Source: JANNRR01 sp031401675
Lineage (GTDB): Bacteria > Pseudomonadota > Alphaproteobacteria > Rhodobacterales > Rhodobacteraceae
DNA: 22,710 nt
Direction of reading: 5' to 3'
Assembly: GCA_031401675.1 (NCBI GenBank)
Contig: JANNRR010000186.1
Location: 1 to 22,710, forward strand
Program-made: the position numbers and the translations under genes
In this document: positions 15,476-22,658 of the stretch, one piece after another
How the letters are laid out: the number at the start of each line of letters is the position of its first letter
Numbering within the stretch: the first letter of the stretch is position 1
Notes under the pieces: generated by a model
What the model saw: only the letters and a program-made list of their open reading frames with translations
Told to the model about the DNA's origin: nothing
The model's database searches: none

Positions 15476-17371
15476 TCACGCAGCCCATTCCCAGGCCGTG
15501 GTAAATTCGCCCAGCAGCCGCTGCACCGCCGCATCGTCCACCGCCCCGCTCCTGGCGATCCGCGCCACCAGCCCGCGCTTCTTGTCCTCGACCACTTCTG
15601 CCACCGCCGCCGGCATCCCGGCCCCGGCCAGCGCCGCGTTGTAAACCCGGATGATTGCCCGCTTGCGCAGATCGGGCTTGAACACCTTGCCCACCGCCGT
15701 CTTCGGCAGTTCCGCCAGAATCTCGACATGCTTGGGCACCGCCGCCCGTTCCAGGATATGCGCGGCCGCATGCTCCATCAGCGCCGCCGGCGTCACCGAC
15801 GCCCCCTTGACCAGTTCGACATAGGCACAGGGCAGCTCGCCGGCAAAGGCATCGGGCTGCCCGATCGCGCCGACAAAGGCCACCGCCGGATGGCTCGACA
15901 ACGCCTCCTCGATCATGCCCGGGTCGATATTGTGCCCGCCCCGGATGATCAGGTCCTTGGCCCGCCCGGTGATCCACAGATAGCCGTCGCCGTCCATCCG
16001 CCCCAGATCGCCGGTGCGCAGGAACCGGCCGCCGGCGAACAGCCCGACATTCTTCGACACCTCGGTATAGGTCGAGCCTTCGAACACCCCGGGGCTGGAA
16101 ATGCAGATCTCGCCAACTTCGTCGACGCCGCATTCCTTCAGAACATCGCCGTTGCTGTGGCAATGCAATATCCGCACCTCGGTATAGGGCAGCGGCAACC
16201 CGACCGACCCGACCTTTTTCAAGCCGTCCACCGGATTGCAGGCCACCAGACAGGTCGCCTCGGTCAGCCCGTAGCCTTCCGCCACCTGCACTCCCGTGGC
16301 CTTCTCGAACCGGTTGTACAACTCGACCGGCAGCGCCGCCGACCCCGACAGCGCGGTCTTCAGGCTCGACACGTCGGCATTCACCGGGCGCTGCATCAAG
16401 GCCGCCAGCGCCGTCGGCACCGTGATCATGAAGGTCACCCCCCAGCGCTCGATCAGCTTCCAGAAATTGTCGAACACGCCGTCGCCCCGGTAGCCCGCCG
16501 GGGTCGGAAACACCACATGCGACCCCGACGCAATCACCGTCATCAGGACCGGATAAGCGGCAAACACATGAAACAGCGGCAGCGGGCAGATCAGCACGTC
16601 ATTCTCGTCAAACAGCAGCGTCGCCCCCAGCCAGCCGTTGTAGATCATCCCCGAATATTTGTGCTGCGCCACCTTCGGCATGCCGGTGGTGCCGCCGGTA
16701 TGAAAATACGCCGCCACCCGGTCGCCCGTGCCGTCGGCAAAATCCAGCGCGTCCGCCCGGCTCCGCCCGCATTCCGCGTTGAAATCCAGCACCCGCGCGT
16801 TGTGGCCCACCGGGTTCTTGGGCCGCACCAGCGACACCAGCCAGCTTTTCGGCGGGGCAAGGTAGCGCTTCAGGTCCACCTCCAGCACGGTCCTGACCGC
16901 GGGCGCATATCCGATCGCCTCCGCCACCTTCTGCGGCAGTTCGGTCTTGGGAAAGGCCTTCAGCGTCACCACCACCGATGCCCCGGTCTCGCGCAGGATG
17001 GCCGCGATCTGCTCCGGCTCCAACAGCGGGTTGATCGGGTTCACGATCCCGGCCACCGCCCCGCCCAACAGCGCCACAGCCGTCTCGACCGCGTTCGGCA
17101 GGATGTAGGCCACCACATCGCGCTCGCCGATGCCAAGGCTTCGGAACAGATTGGCCGCCTGCGTCACCCGCCGGTGCAGGTCGGCCCAGGTCAGCGTCTC
17201 GGCCCGGTCCGTCGGGCCCGATGTCAATTGAAACGTCAGCGCCTTGCGCGCCCCGAACCGGTCGCGGGTCCGGGTCAGGAACTGATAGAGCGTCACCGGC
17301 ACATCCTGCTGCGACCACGGCATGGCGTTCTGCACCGCATCCCGGTCGGCCACGCTGGCGAAACGTCCCAT
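15476..17371 (-). CDS. Acyl-CoA synthetase (AMP-binding family)
   Basis: This 631-residue adenylate-forming enzyme shows the family core motifs in order: HTGGTTGMPK (224-233, phosphate loop), GYGLTEAT (366-373), RTGDLG (452-457), GRAKDLIIRGGHNI (469-482, hinge) and the C-terminal PKTAVGK with the catalytic Lys at 562. It activates a carboxylic acid to acyl-AMP and then acyl-CoA. The length and the N-terminal PVTLYQFLTRTRDRFG fit medium- or long-chain fatty-acid or related synthetases. The last about 60 residues (after K562) form an extra tail. A GGGAGG site 5 nt before the ATG supports the start. It is not in the hydantoinase operon and its substrate is not evident. Confidence 0.9.
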   Translation of the reverse strand: MGRFASVADRDAVQNAMPWSQQDVPVTLYQFLTRTRDRFGARKALTFQLTSGPTDRAETLTWADLHRRVTQAANLFRSLGIGERDVVAYILPNAVETAVALLGGAVAGIVNPINPLLEPEQIAAILRETGASVVVTLKAFPKTELPQKVAEAIGYAPAVRTVLEVDLKRYLAPPKSWLVSLVRPKNPVGHNARVLDFNAECGRSRADALDFADGTGDRVAAYFHTGGTTGMPKVAQHKYSGMIYNGWLGATLLFDENDVLICPLPLFHVFAAYPVLMTVIASGSHVVFPTPAGYRGDGVFDNFWKLIERWGVTFMITVPTALAALMQRPVNADVSSLKTALSGSAALPVELYNRFEKATGVQVAEGYGLTEATCLVACNPVDGLKKVGSVGLPLPYTEVRILHCHSNGDVLKECGVDEVGEICISSPGVFEGSTYTEVSKNVGLFAGGRFLRTGDLGRMDGDGYLWITGRAKDLIIRGGHNIDPGMIEEALSSHPAVAFVGAIGQPDAFAGELPCAYVELVKGASVTPAALMEHAAAHILERAAVPKHVEILAELPKTAVGKVFKPDLRKRAIIRVYNAALAGAGMPAAVAEVVEDKKRGLVARIARSGAVDDAAVQRLLGEFTTAWEWAA

Positions 17372-17859
17372 GGTATCCTCCCTGCCGCCTCGTGTCGGGC
17401 GTTAGGGGTCAGGATGGGCGGGAAAAGTCCTTCGCGCAAGGGTGACGCGCGCGGAGGCGGGCAGAAACACCACCGCTTCGCCAGCCGCAACCAGACCCGT
17501 GCGGCAGAATGGCCGCCTGTGAAGAACCCGTCCGATTTTGGGATGCCTGCCGATGCAGGCTATGCCTTACCCCACCACGCCCCCAACGACCGGCAGTCGT
17601 GCCGAGAAAGAAGGGCACCGCCCGACGAGCAAGCACAGCGTCGGGAGTTCGGGCGCTGCCCGTGGTTCGCCCGGGCTGAACAAAGGATCCCCGCGAGTCG
17701 CACTATGGCAACTCTGAGCCCATCAGGAAAGCGTCCGCAATCGCCAGTTCTCGGTGTAAAAGGCAAATCCGAATGGACCACCCTGGTTTCAGTATTGTTT
17801 TGACCCGTGATCGCTCACCCCCCAGACTGGCCTAGCTGCATCAGGAAGGGTCCGGCCAG
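17372..17859. other. 488-bp divergent intergenic region
   Basis: It lies between the divergent acyl-CoA synthetase and GNAT-like genes. Short open frames exist on both strands (for example minus 17560-17781) but show no recognisable domain, signal or ribosome-binding site. Base composition is slightly lower in GC than the flanks after about 17690. It must carry both promoters; none is called with confidence. Confidence 0.5.
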
Positions 17860-18666
17860 ATGAAAGACGAATTCTTTGGAAGCGACGATCAACGCGCGCT
17901 GTTGCGACGTGGTCGCGGGATGGCTGCCTTGCTGGGTCAGGACAGGCGCTATAGCTACTATGGTCGCTCGGTCGGCTTGCCCGGGCCAGAGGACGGCGAC
18001 ATTGATCAACTTGCCGCCCTGGTCACCGTCCAGGGCTACGCGGTCTATGGAGCTGTTCCGTTAAATCAAGTCGAAGCCATCATGACGTCGTTGTTGGCGC
18101 GCGGTCTGGTGCCCATGCACTATGATAAGTGGCAAGGTTCTCGCTCCGCCATCGCGGCGGCACGACAAGTCGTCGCGACCCTTTCCCTCCCCGAGGACGT
18201 GACGATGCTGCGTCTGGATGCGTCGACAGCGGATGGGCACTTGGCGTCTCTGGCCGAAATGGCGTTGGGTTGCGGTGTCCTGCCGCCCTGCGGAGAGGTG
18301 TTGCGCGGCCTCTTGCGGCCCGCTGTCTGTCTGGTGGCGATTGACCGCGCCTCAAAGGTGGTTTCGTGCGCAGCGTCTTCGGCCTACGCCCATGAAGATC
18401 ACCCCAAACATGGCGGACAGGCTTGGTGGGGTATGCTTGCCACCGACCCTGTGCGGCGTGGTCAACGGTTGTCTGTTGTTCTTGGGGCACATGCCCTGCA
18501 GGAGATGGAAACACGCTTCGGATTTGGCGATTTCATGACCGGAGTTGAGCCTGGAAACGCGCCATCAGAAGCCATCTGCGCCCGGATGGGGCTCTCAAAG
18601 GGGCATTCTGCAATCATCGGATGCGCCGATCCGCGCGCCTTGGCCAGCGGACGCATGACGAAATAG
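17860..18666 (+). CDS. GNAT-like acetyltransferase domain protein
   Basis: This 268-residue protein starts at an ATG 9 nt after AGGAAGGG. Residues about 155-260 read like a GNAT fold. VVSCAASSAYAH is the beta-2/3 hairpin, AWWGMLATDPVRRGQRLS (188-205) is the acetyl-CoA-binding motif A with R-R-G-Q-R, and VEPGNAPSEAICARMGLS (229-246) is motif B. The first about 150 residues have no clear family match. They may be a second, degenerate GNAT-like lobe, since double-GNAT architectures exist. The substrate is unknown. Codon use is less extreme than in the neighbouring operon. It is monocistronic and convergent with the ABC exporter gene. Confidence 0.7.
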   Translation: MKDEFFGSDDQRALLRRGRGMAALLGQDRRYSYYGRSVGLPGPEDGDIDQLAALVTVQGYAVYGAVPLNQVEAIMTSLLARGLVPMHYDKWQGSRSAIAAARQVVATLSLPEDVTMLRLDASTADGHLASLAEMALGCGVLPPCGEVLRGLLRPAVCLVAIDRASKVVSCAASSAYAHEDHPKHGGQAWWGMLATDPVRRGQRLSVVLGAHALQEMETRFGFGDFMTGVEPGNAPSEAICARMGLSKGHSAIIGCADPRALASGRMTK

Positions 18667-18736
18667 TGCCTCAGGTGGCCAAGCACGCCGCTGACGATGG
18701 AACGGTCGCTTCGTCTACAAAGTTGACCTTGAGCGC

Positions 18737-18759
18737 GTAGGGCGGGGTCCACCCCGCCC
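18737..18759. repeat. GTAGGG hairpin repeat, copy 3 (convergent junction)
   Basis: After GTA, GGGCGGGGT (18740-18748) pairs perfectly with ACCCCGCCC (18751-18759). It lies between the convergent GNAT-like and ABC-exporter genes and matches the copies at 1012 and 13825 in sequence head and position. Confidence 0.65.
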
Positions 18760-18790
18760 ACCCCGCGCCGCAATGCTCCCGTTCGCCCCT

Positions 18791-18800
18791 CCCCCCCCCC
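18791..18800. repeat. C10 homopolymer
   Basis: A run of ten C residues follows CCCCT, 31 bp after the GTAGGG hairpin in the convergent gap. It may be slippery in replication or a length uncertainty in sequencing. Confidence 0.6.
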
Positions 18801-18885
18801 GCAATCGTTAAAAGTCCCTTAATCCAACCACCCCAACCCATTGATCCCAAACACATAAAAAATGTCCCGTGCCGAGACGCCCCCC

Positions 18886-20676
18886 CTATTCCGCCGCCAA
18901 CCCCTCGGTAAACTGCAACCGCGCCAGCCGGGCATATAGCCCTCCCTCGGCCACCAAAGCGTCATGCGTGCCCTCGGCCACGATCCGCCCCGCCTCCAGA
19001 ACCACGATCCGGTCGGCCTTCTTCACCGTCGCCAACCGATGCGCCACGATCACCGTGGTCCGCCCCGCCGACAACCGCTCCACCGCCAGCTGCACCGCCC
19101 GCTCCGACTCCGCGTCCAAGGCGCTCGTCGCCTCGTCCAGCAGCAGGATCGGCGCATCCCGCAGAATGGCCCGCGCAATCGCGATCCGCTGCTTCTGCCC
19201 GCCCGACAGCATCACGCCGCGCTCGCCGACATAGGTCTGATAACCCTGCGGCAGGGCGCTCAGGAACTCATGCGCCGCCGCCGCCCGCGCCGCCGCCTCG
19301 ACCTCGGCGTCCGTCGCCCCCGGCCGGCCGAACCGGATGTTTTCCAGCGCCGACGTGGCAAAGATCACCGGGTCCTGCGGCACCAGCGCCACCTGTCGGC
19401 GGAAATCGCCGCGCGCCATGTCGCGCAGATCGACCCCGTCCAGCCGGATCGAACCCTGATCGGGATCATAGAAGCGCTGGATCAGCTGGATCACCGTGGT
19501 CTTGCCCGCTCCCGACGGCCCGACCAGCGCCACCGTCTCGCCCGGGCGAACCACCAGCGACACCCCGTTCATCGCCGAGGTTTCCGGCCGCGCCGGATAA
19601 CGGAACGACACTGCGTCAAACACGATCTCGCCGCGCAGCCGCCCCTTGACCGGCACCGGCGCCGCCGGGTCCAGCACCGGATCGACGGTGTTCAGCAACT
19701 CCACCAGCCGCTCGGTCGCCCCCGCCGCCCGCTGCAACTCGCCCCAGATCTCCGACAGTGCCCCAACCGCCCCCGCGACGATCACCGCGTAGATCAGGAA
19801 CTGCACCAGCTCGCCGGGACTGATCACCCCGGCCCGCACGTCGCGGGCCCCGATCCACAGCACGCCGACCACACCGGCAAACACCAGAAAGATCACGATC
19901 ACCGTCATGATCGCCCTTGTGCCGATCCGCTTGGCCGCCGAGTTGAACGACTGTTCCGTCATCCGGTCAAACACCGCCCGGCTCGCCGCCTCGTGGGTAA
20001 AGGCCTGCACCGTCTGCACCGATGACAGCGCCTCGGACGCATTGCCGGAACTGGCGGCGATCAGGTCCTGATTTTCCCGGGCCAACCCGCGCAACCGCCG
20101 CCCGAGCACCACGATCGGCACGATCACCGCCGGCACCAGCAACAGGACCAGCCCGGTCAGCTTGGCATTGGAAATCATCAGAAGCACAATGCCGCCGCCC
20201 AGCATCAGCACATTGCGCAGCGCCACCGAAACGCTGGACCCGATCACGCTCAGGATCAGCGTGGTATCGGTGGTCAGCCGGCTCAGCACCTCGCCGGTCA
20301 TGATGCGTTCGAAGAACGCCGGGCTCATCCCGATCACCCGGTCAAAGAGCGCCATCCGGATGTCGGCCACCACCCGCTCGCCCAGCCGGGTCACCAGATA
20401 GTAGCGCAGACCGGTGCCGAATGCCATCAGCCCGGCAATCATCAGCGCCGCCCCGAAATACTTGTCCAGCAAGGCGGCATCGCCGGCATCAAAGCCGTCA
20501 ACCACGCGGCGGACCGCAATCGGCAATACCAGCGACACGCAGGCGGTCAGGACCAGCGCCGCCAGGGCCAGCAGCACCATCAGGCGGTACGGGCGCACAA
20601 ACGGCCACAGCCCGGCCACCGCGCCGACGCGCTTCGATTTCGGCCGGTCTTCCGTCGGGTCGGGGGATTGGCTCAT
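18886..20676 (-). CDS. ABC exporter half-transporter (MsbA-like, TMD-NBD)
   Basis: This 596-residue type IV ABC exporter subunit has six membrane spans within residues about 30-305. An ATPase domain follows with Walker A GPSGAGKT (386-393), Q-loop Gln434 (LVPQDPVIF), signature LSGGQ (490-494), Walker B ILLLDEATSALD (510-521) and switch His546. It should act as a homodimer exporting a lipid or other amphipathic compound. The N-terminal about 20 residues are polar (PDPTEDRPKSKR). It is a single gene, divergent from the DUF5131 gene and convergent with the GNAT-like gene. The substrate is not inferable from sequence; MsbA-like lipid flipping and multidrug export are both possible. Confidence 0.92.
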   Translation of the reverse strand: MSQSPDPTEDRPKSKRVGAVAGLWPFVRPYRLMVLLALAALVLTACVSLVLPIAVRRVVDGFDAGDAALLDKYFGAALMIAGLMAFGTGLRYYLVTRLGERVVADIRMALFDRVIGMSPAFFERIMTGEVLSRLTTDTTLILSVIGSSVSVALRNVLMLGGGIVLLMISNAKLTGLVLLLVPAVIVPIVVLGRRLRGLARENQDLIAASSGNASEALSSVQTVQAFTHEAASRAVFDRMTEQSFNSAAKRIGTRAIMTVIVIFLVFAGVVGVLWIGARDVRAGVISPGELVQFLIYAVIVAGAVGALSEIWGELQRAAGATERLVELLNTVDPVLDPAAPVPVKGRLRGEIVFDAVSFRYPARPETSAMNGVSLVVRPGETVALVGPSGAGKTTVIQLIQRFYDPDQGSIRLDGVDLRDMARGDFRRQVALVPQDPVIFATSALENIRFGRPGATDAEVEAAARAAAAHEFLSALPQGYQTYVGERGVMLSGGQKQRIAIARAILRDAPILLLDEATSALDAESERAVQLAVERLSAGRTTVIVAHRLATVKKADRIVVLEAGRIVAEGTHDALVAEGGLYARLARLQFTEGLAAE

Positions 20677-20849
20677 CGGACCGCCTTTGCTTGTCTGGCA
20701 AAGTCAGTAAGCATTCCACGCCAATCCCGCAAGGGATGCACCCACCGCAACCCCGCCGGAAAAGCCTTGCTTTCCCCGGGCCGCTCTTTCCCATTGGCCA
20801 AACACCGCCGAGAAAGGCCACGCCCGAGCCTCATGGCTCGCAAGCCGCC
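20677..20849. other. Start of the divergent gap, nothing recognised
   Basis: It should contain the promoter of the ABC exporter gene. No confident boxes, repeats or genes were seen. The whole gap to the DUF5131 gene is 548 bp and also holds the GNAT remnant and a DnaA-box-like site. Confidence 0.5.
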
Positions 20850-21017
20850 GAAATCCGCGCCCGCCAGGTCAGCCGGATCGTGCTCGATTCCGGCAACGCG
20901 ATGACGTCGGCCCACGCGATCCACCGCGCCGCCGGTTTCCGCACTGTGGCCGCCCCGCCCGACTTTCCCCCGGAAAGGCAATCCCGCGTCGTGTTCTTGC
21001 AACTTGATCTGGCCTGA
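20850..21017 (+). pseudogene. GNAT acetyltransferase remnant (C-terminal about 55 residues)
   Basis: The frame ending at TGA 21015-21017 reads RIVLDSGNAMTSAHAIHRAA, then G-F, and ends F-L-Q-L-D-L-A. This is the usual C-terminal block of small GNAT acetyltransferases (L-D-S, then M-x-x-A-h-x-h-Y-R-x-x-G-F, then a final hydrophobic strand). The 5' two thirds are missing: no frame between 20677 and 20850 continues the homology, and the ABC exporter gene begins divergently at 20676. It is a deletion remnant next to the accessory DUF5131-tcmP pair. Confidence 0.65.
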
Positions 21018-21199
21018 AGGCGCGAAAAGCGGGCTCCAAAGACCCCCTTCCGTCTTGCGTCCGCCCCACATCCGCGCAACCGTCCTGCAATCCTCCCCTG
21101 CCTACGTCGGGGCCATCTCCGCAGCAAGGGCTTCGCCATGACCTTTCCGCCGGAATGCGCGACCGAAAGCTGTTCCGTATTTGTCCACTTGGTGTAGGG

Positions 21200-21208
21200 T
21201 TATCCACA
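21200..21208 (+). promoter_or_regulatory. Perfect DnaA-box sequence
   Basis: TTATCCACA matches the strong consensus DnaA box exactly. A weaker version, TTGTCCACT, is at 21181-21189. They lie 17-44 bp upstream of the DUF5131 start. One strong box is not an origin, and it may be coincidence or a DnaA-responsive promoter. Confidence 0.35.
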
Positions 21209-21224
21209 AAAACGGGAGGCGAGC

Positions 21225-21980
21225 ATGGCGCAGAAATCAGAGATCGAGTGGACGGACGCAACCTGGAACCCTGTGACGGGCTGCACGAAGATCGGGCCCG
21301 GCTGCGACAACTGCTATGCGGAACGGTTCGCTGAGCGTTGGCGTGGCATCAGGGGCCACCCATACGAGCAAGGATTCGATCTGCGCCTGTGGCCGTCGCG
21401 GCTGCGCCAGCCCGCGCTGTGGAAAAAGCCACGCATGATCTTCGTCAACTCGATGAGCGACCTTTTCCATAAGGACGTTGACCGCCAGCACATCGACAAG
21501 GTTTTCGAGGCGATGGAGGAGGCTGACCACCACGTCTATCAGGTGCTGACCAAGCGATCCTCGCTGATGCGCAACTATGTCAGGCGACGGTATGATGGCG
21601 GGCGTGTACCGTCTCATATATGGCTTGGGGTGTCCGTCGAGGACGCGGCCCACAAGGGGCGGGTAGAACACCTGCGGCAGATCAACTCGGATGCCCGCTT
21701 TATCTCATTCGAACCGCTTCTCGGCCCCATCGGTGCAGTCGATCTGACAGGGGTCGCTTGGGCCATCGTTGGCGGGGAGAGCGGGCCAAAGGCACGGCCC
21801 ATGCAGCGCGAGTGGGCGACCGAGTTGCGCCTTGCCTGCAACAAGTTCGATGTGGCGTTCTTCTTCAAGCAATGGGGCGGTGCGCGACCCAAGTCAGGCG
21901 GTCGATTGCTCGAGGGCGAGGAATGGAACGGGTTCCCTTGGCAGATCGTGCCGAAGGCGATCATGGCGGAGCTTGCATGA
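21225..21980 (+). CDS. DUF5131 / phage Gp37-Gp68 family three-Cys-motif protein
   Basis: The 251-residue protein begins with IEWTDATWNPVTGC and TKIGPGCDNCYAERF, giving Cys20-x6-Cys27-x2-Cys30-Tyr. This is the three-Cys motif that defines the family and recalls a radical-SAM iron-sulfur site. Further family blocks are IFVNSMSDLFH (72-82), VYQVLTKRS, the LGVSVED strand, RFISFEPLLGPIG, IVGGESGPKARPM and FFFKQWGG. Family length is about 230-280 residues, so it looks complete. GGGAGG lies 6 nt before the ATG. The stop overlaps the ATG of the partner gene tcmP by 4 bp. The family is common in phages and mobile islands, and its reaction has not been established to my knowledge. Confidence 0.92.
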   Translation: MAQKSEIEWTDATWNPVTGCTKIGPGCDNCYAERFAERWRGIRGHPYEQGFDLRLWPSRLRQPALWKKPRMIFVNSMSDLFHKDVDRQHIDKVFEAMEEADHHVYQVLTKRSSLMRNYVRRRYDGGRVPSHIWLGVSVEDAAHKGRVEHLRQINSDARFISFEPLLGPIGAVDLTGVAWAIVGGESGPKARPMQREWATELRLACNKFDVAFFFKQWGGARPKSGGRLLEGEEWNGFPWQIVPKAIMAELA

Positions 21981-22633
21981 AGAAGGACCACCGCGAAAAC
22001 ACGGTCGGTCCTTGGGCGGCAGCGAAACTCGATGCGCTGGAGGCATACCTCAAGTTCTACGGCCAAGCACTCAGTAAGCAGCCATTTACACGGGTCTACA
22101 TCGACGCTTTTGCCGGTGCCTGCATAGCAAAGGTTCGCGGTAGTGGGGTCGCGAGCGAGCCTAGCCCGTTCTTCGACGAAGCGGAGGACACGAAGGCGCA
22201 GGCCGAGTTCATCTTGGGGTCGCCGGTCCGCGCCCTGAACGTGCCTCACGGATTCCAGCGACACTACTTCTTCGACCTTGACGAGACGCGAGCAGAGACC
22301 TTGCGAGCCGTCACAACAGGTCGGGAAGGCGTGGCTGTGCAGGTGGGGGACTGCAACCCCCTCATTCGCAATCTTGCACCGTCGTTGAAGGCACGGAACA
22401 TTCGCGGGGTAGCGTTCCTCGACCCCTACGGCGCGCACCTCGAATGGTCTACCCTAGGTGCGCTTGCCGATACGGGCACAATGGAGGTCGTGATCAACTT
22501 CCCAGTTGCTATGGCGATCAACCGGCTGATCACCAAATCAGGCAACGTGCCCGAAAAGTGGAGCGATCAACTAAAGCGTGTCGCCAGTGTTCCGATTCAG
22601 GATTCCCAGATTGGGCGGATTGTGATTCGGTAG
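21977..22633 (+). CDS. tcmP: Three-Cys-motif partner protein TcmP, 3'-truncated by IS630
   Basis: The N-terminus (KKDHRENTVGPWAAAKLDAL, then E-A-Y-L) and VYIDAFAGAC (40-49) are typical of TcmP. The order IDAFAGAC (42-49), FDLDE (99-103), GDCN (124-127) and FLDPYG (147-152) resembles motifs I-IV of a SAM-dependent methyltransferase fold. This is inference. The native sequence stops at Ala203 (22585). From 22586 the frame reads the IS630 terminal repeat and adds 15 foreign residues (SVPIQDSQIGRIVIR) before TAG at 22631-22633. TcmP proteins are usually longer than 203 residues, so the C-terminal part is lost and activity is doubtful. It is translationally coupled to the DUF5131 gene. Confidence 0.85.
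   Translation: MKKDHRENTVGPWAAAKLDALEAYLKFYGQALSKQPFTRVYIDAFAGACIAKVRGSGVASEPSPFFDEAEDTKAQAEFILGSPVRALNVPHGFQRHYFFDLDETRAETLRAVTTGREGVAVQVGDCNPLIRNLAPSLKARNIRGVAFLDPYGAHLEWSTLGALADTGTMEVVINFPVAMAINRLITKSGNVPEKWSDQLKRVASVPIQDSQIGRIVIR
22586..22604 (+). repeat. IS630 terminal inverted repeat (left)
   Basis: Counterpart of 120-138. The ten outermost bases AGTGTTCCGA are identical on the opposite strand. The flanking dinucleotide here is CA (22585-22586) or CC, not the TA expected for the family. Confidence 0.75.
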
Positions 22634-22650
22634 CCCTGCAAGATGCAGGG
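22634..22650 (+). promoter_or_regulatory. Hairpin next to the transposase ribosome-binding site
   Basis: CCCTGCA-aga-TGCAGGG is a perfect 7-bp stem. Its last three G residues are the first half of the GGGGGG (22648-22653) that should serve as the Shine-Dalgarno site 5 nt before the transposase ATG. Transcripts entering from outside the element would fold and hide the site, a known way in which IS elements avoid activation by external transcription. Confidence 0.5.
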
Positions 22651-22658
22651 GGGTCGAA

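Noticed and set aside
17560..17781. 73-codon minus-strand frame in the divergent gap
   Set aside because: No recognisable domain or ribosome-binding site, and unusual Cys/Arg content.
15728..17803. Long plus-strand open frame opposite the acyl-CoA synthetase gene
   Set aside because: Same reason: Arg/His/Gln-rich antisense product, no domain.
21200..21208. Replication origin at the DnaA box
   Set aside because: Only one perfect box and one weak one; no AT-rich unwinding region, no box array, and no replication gene nearby.
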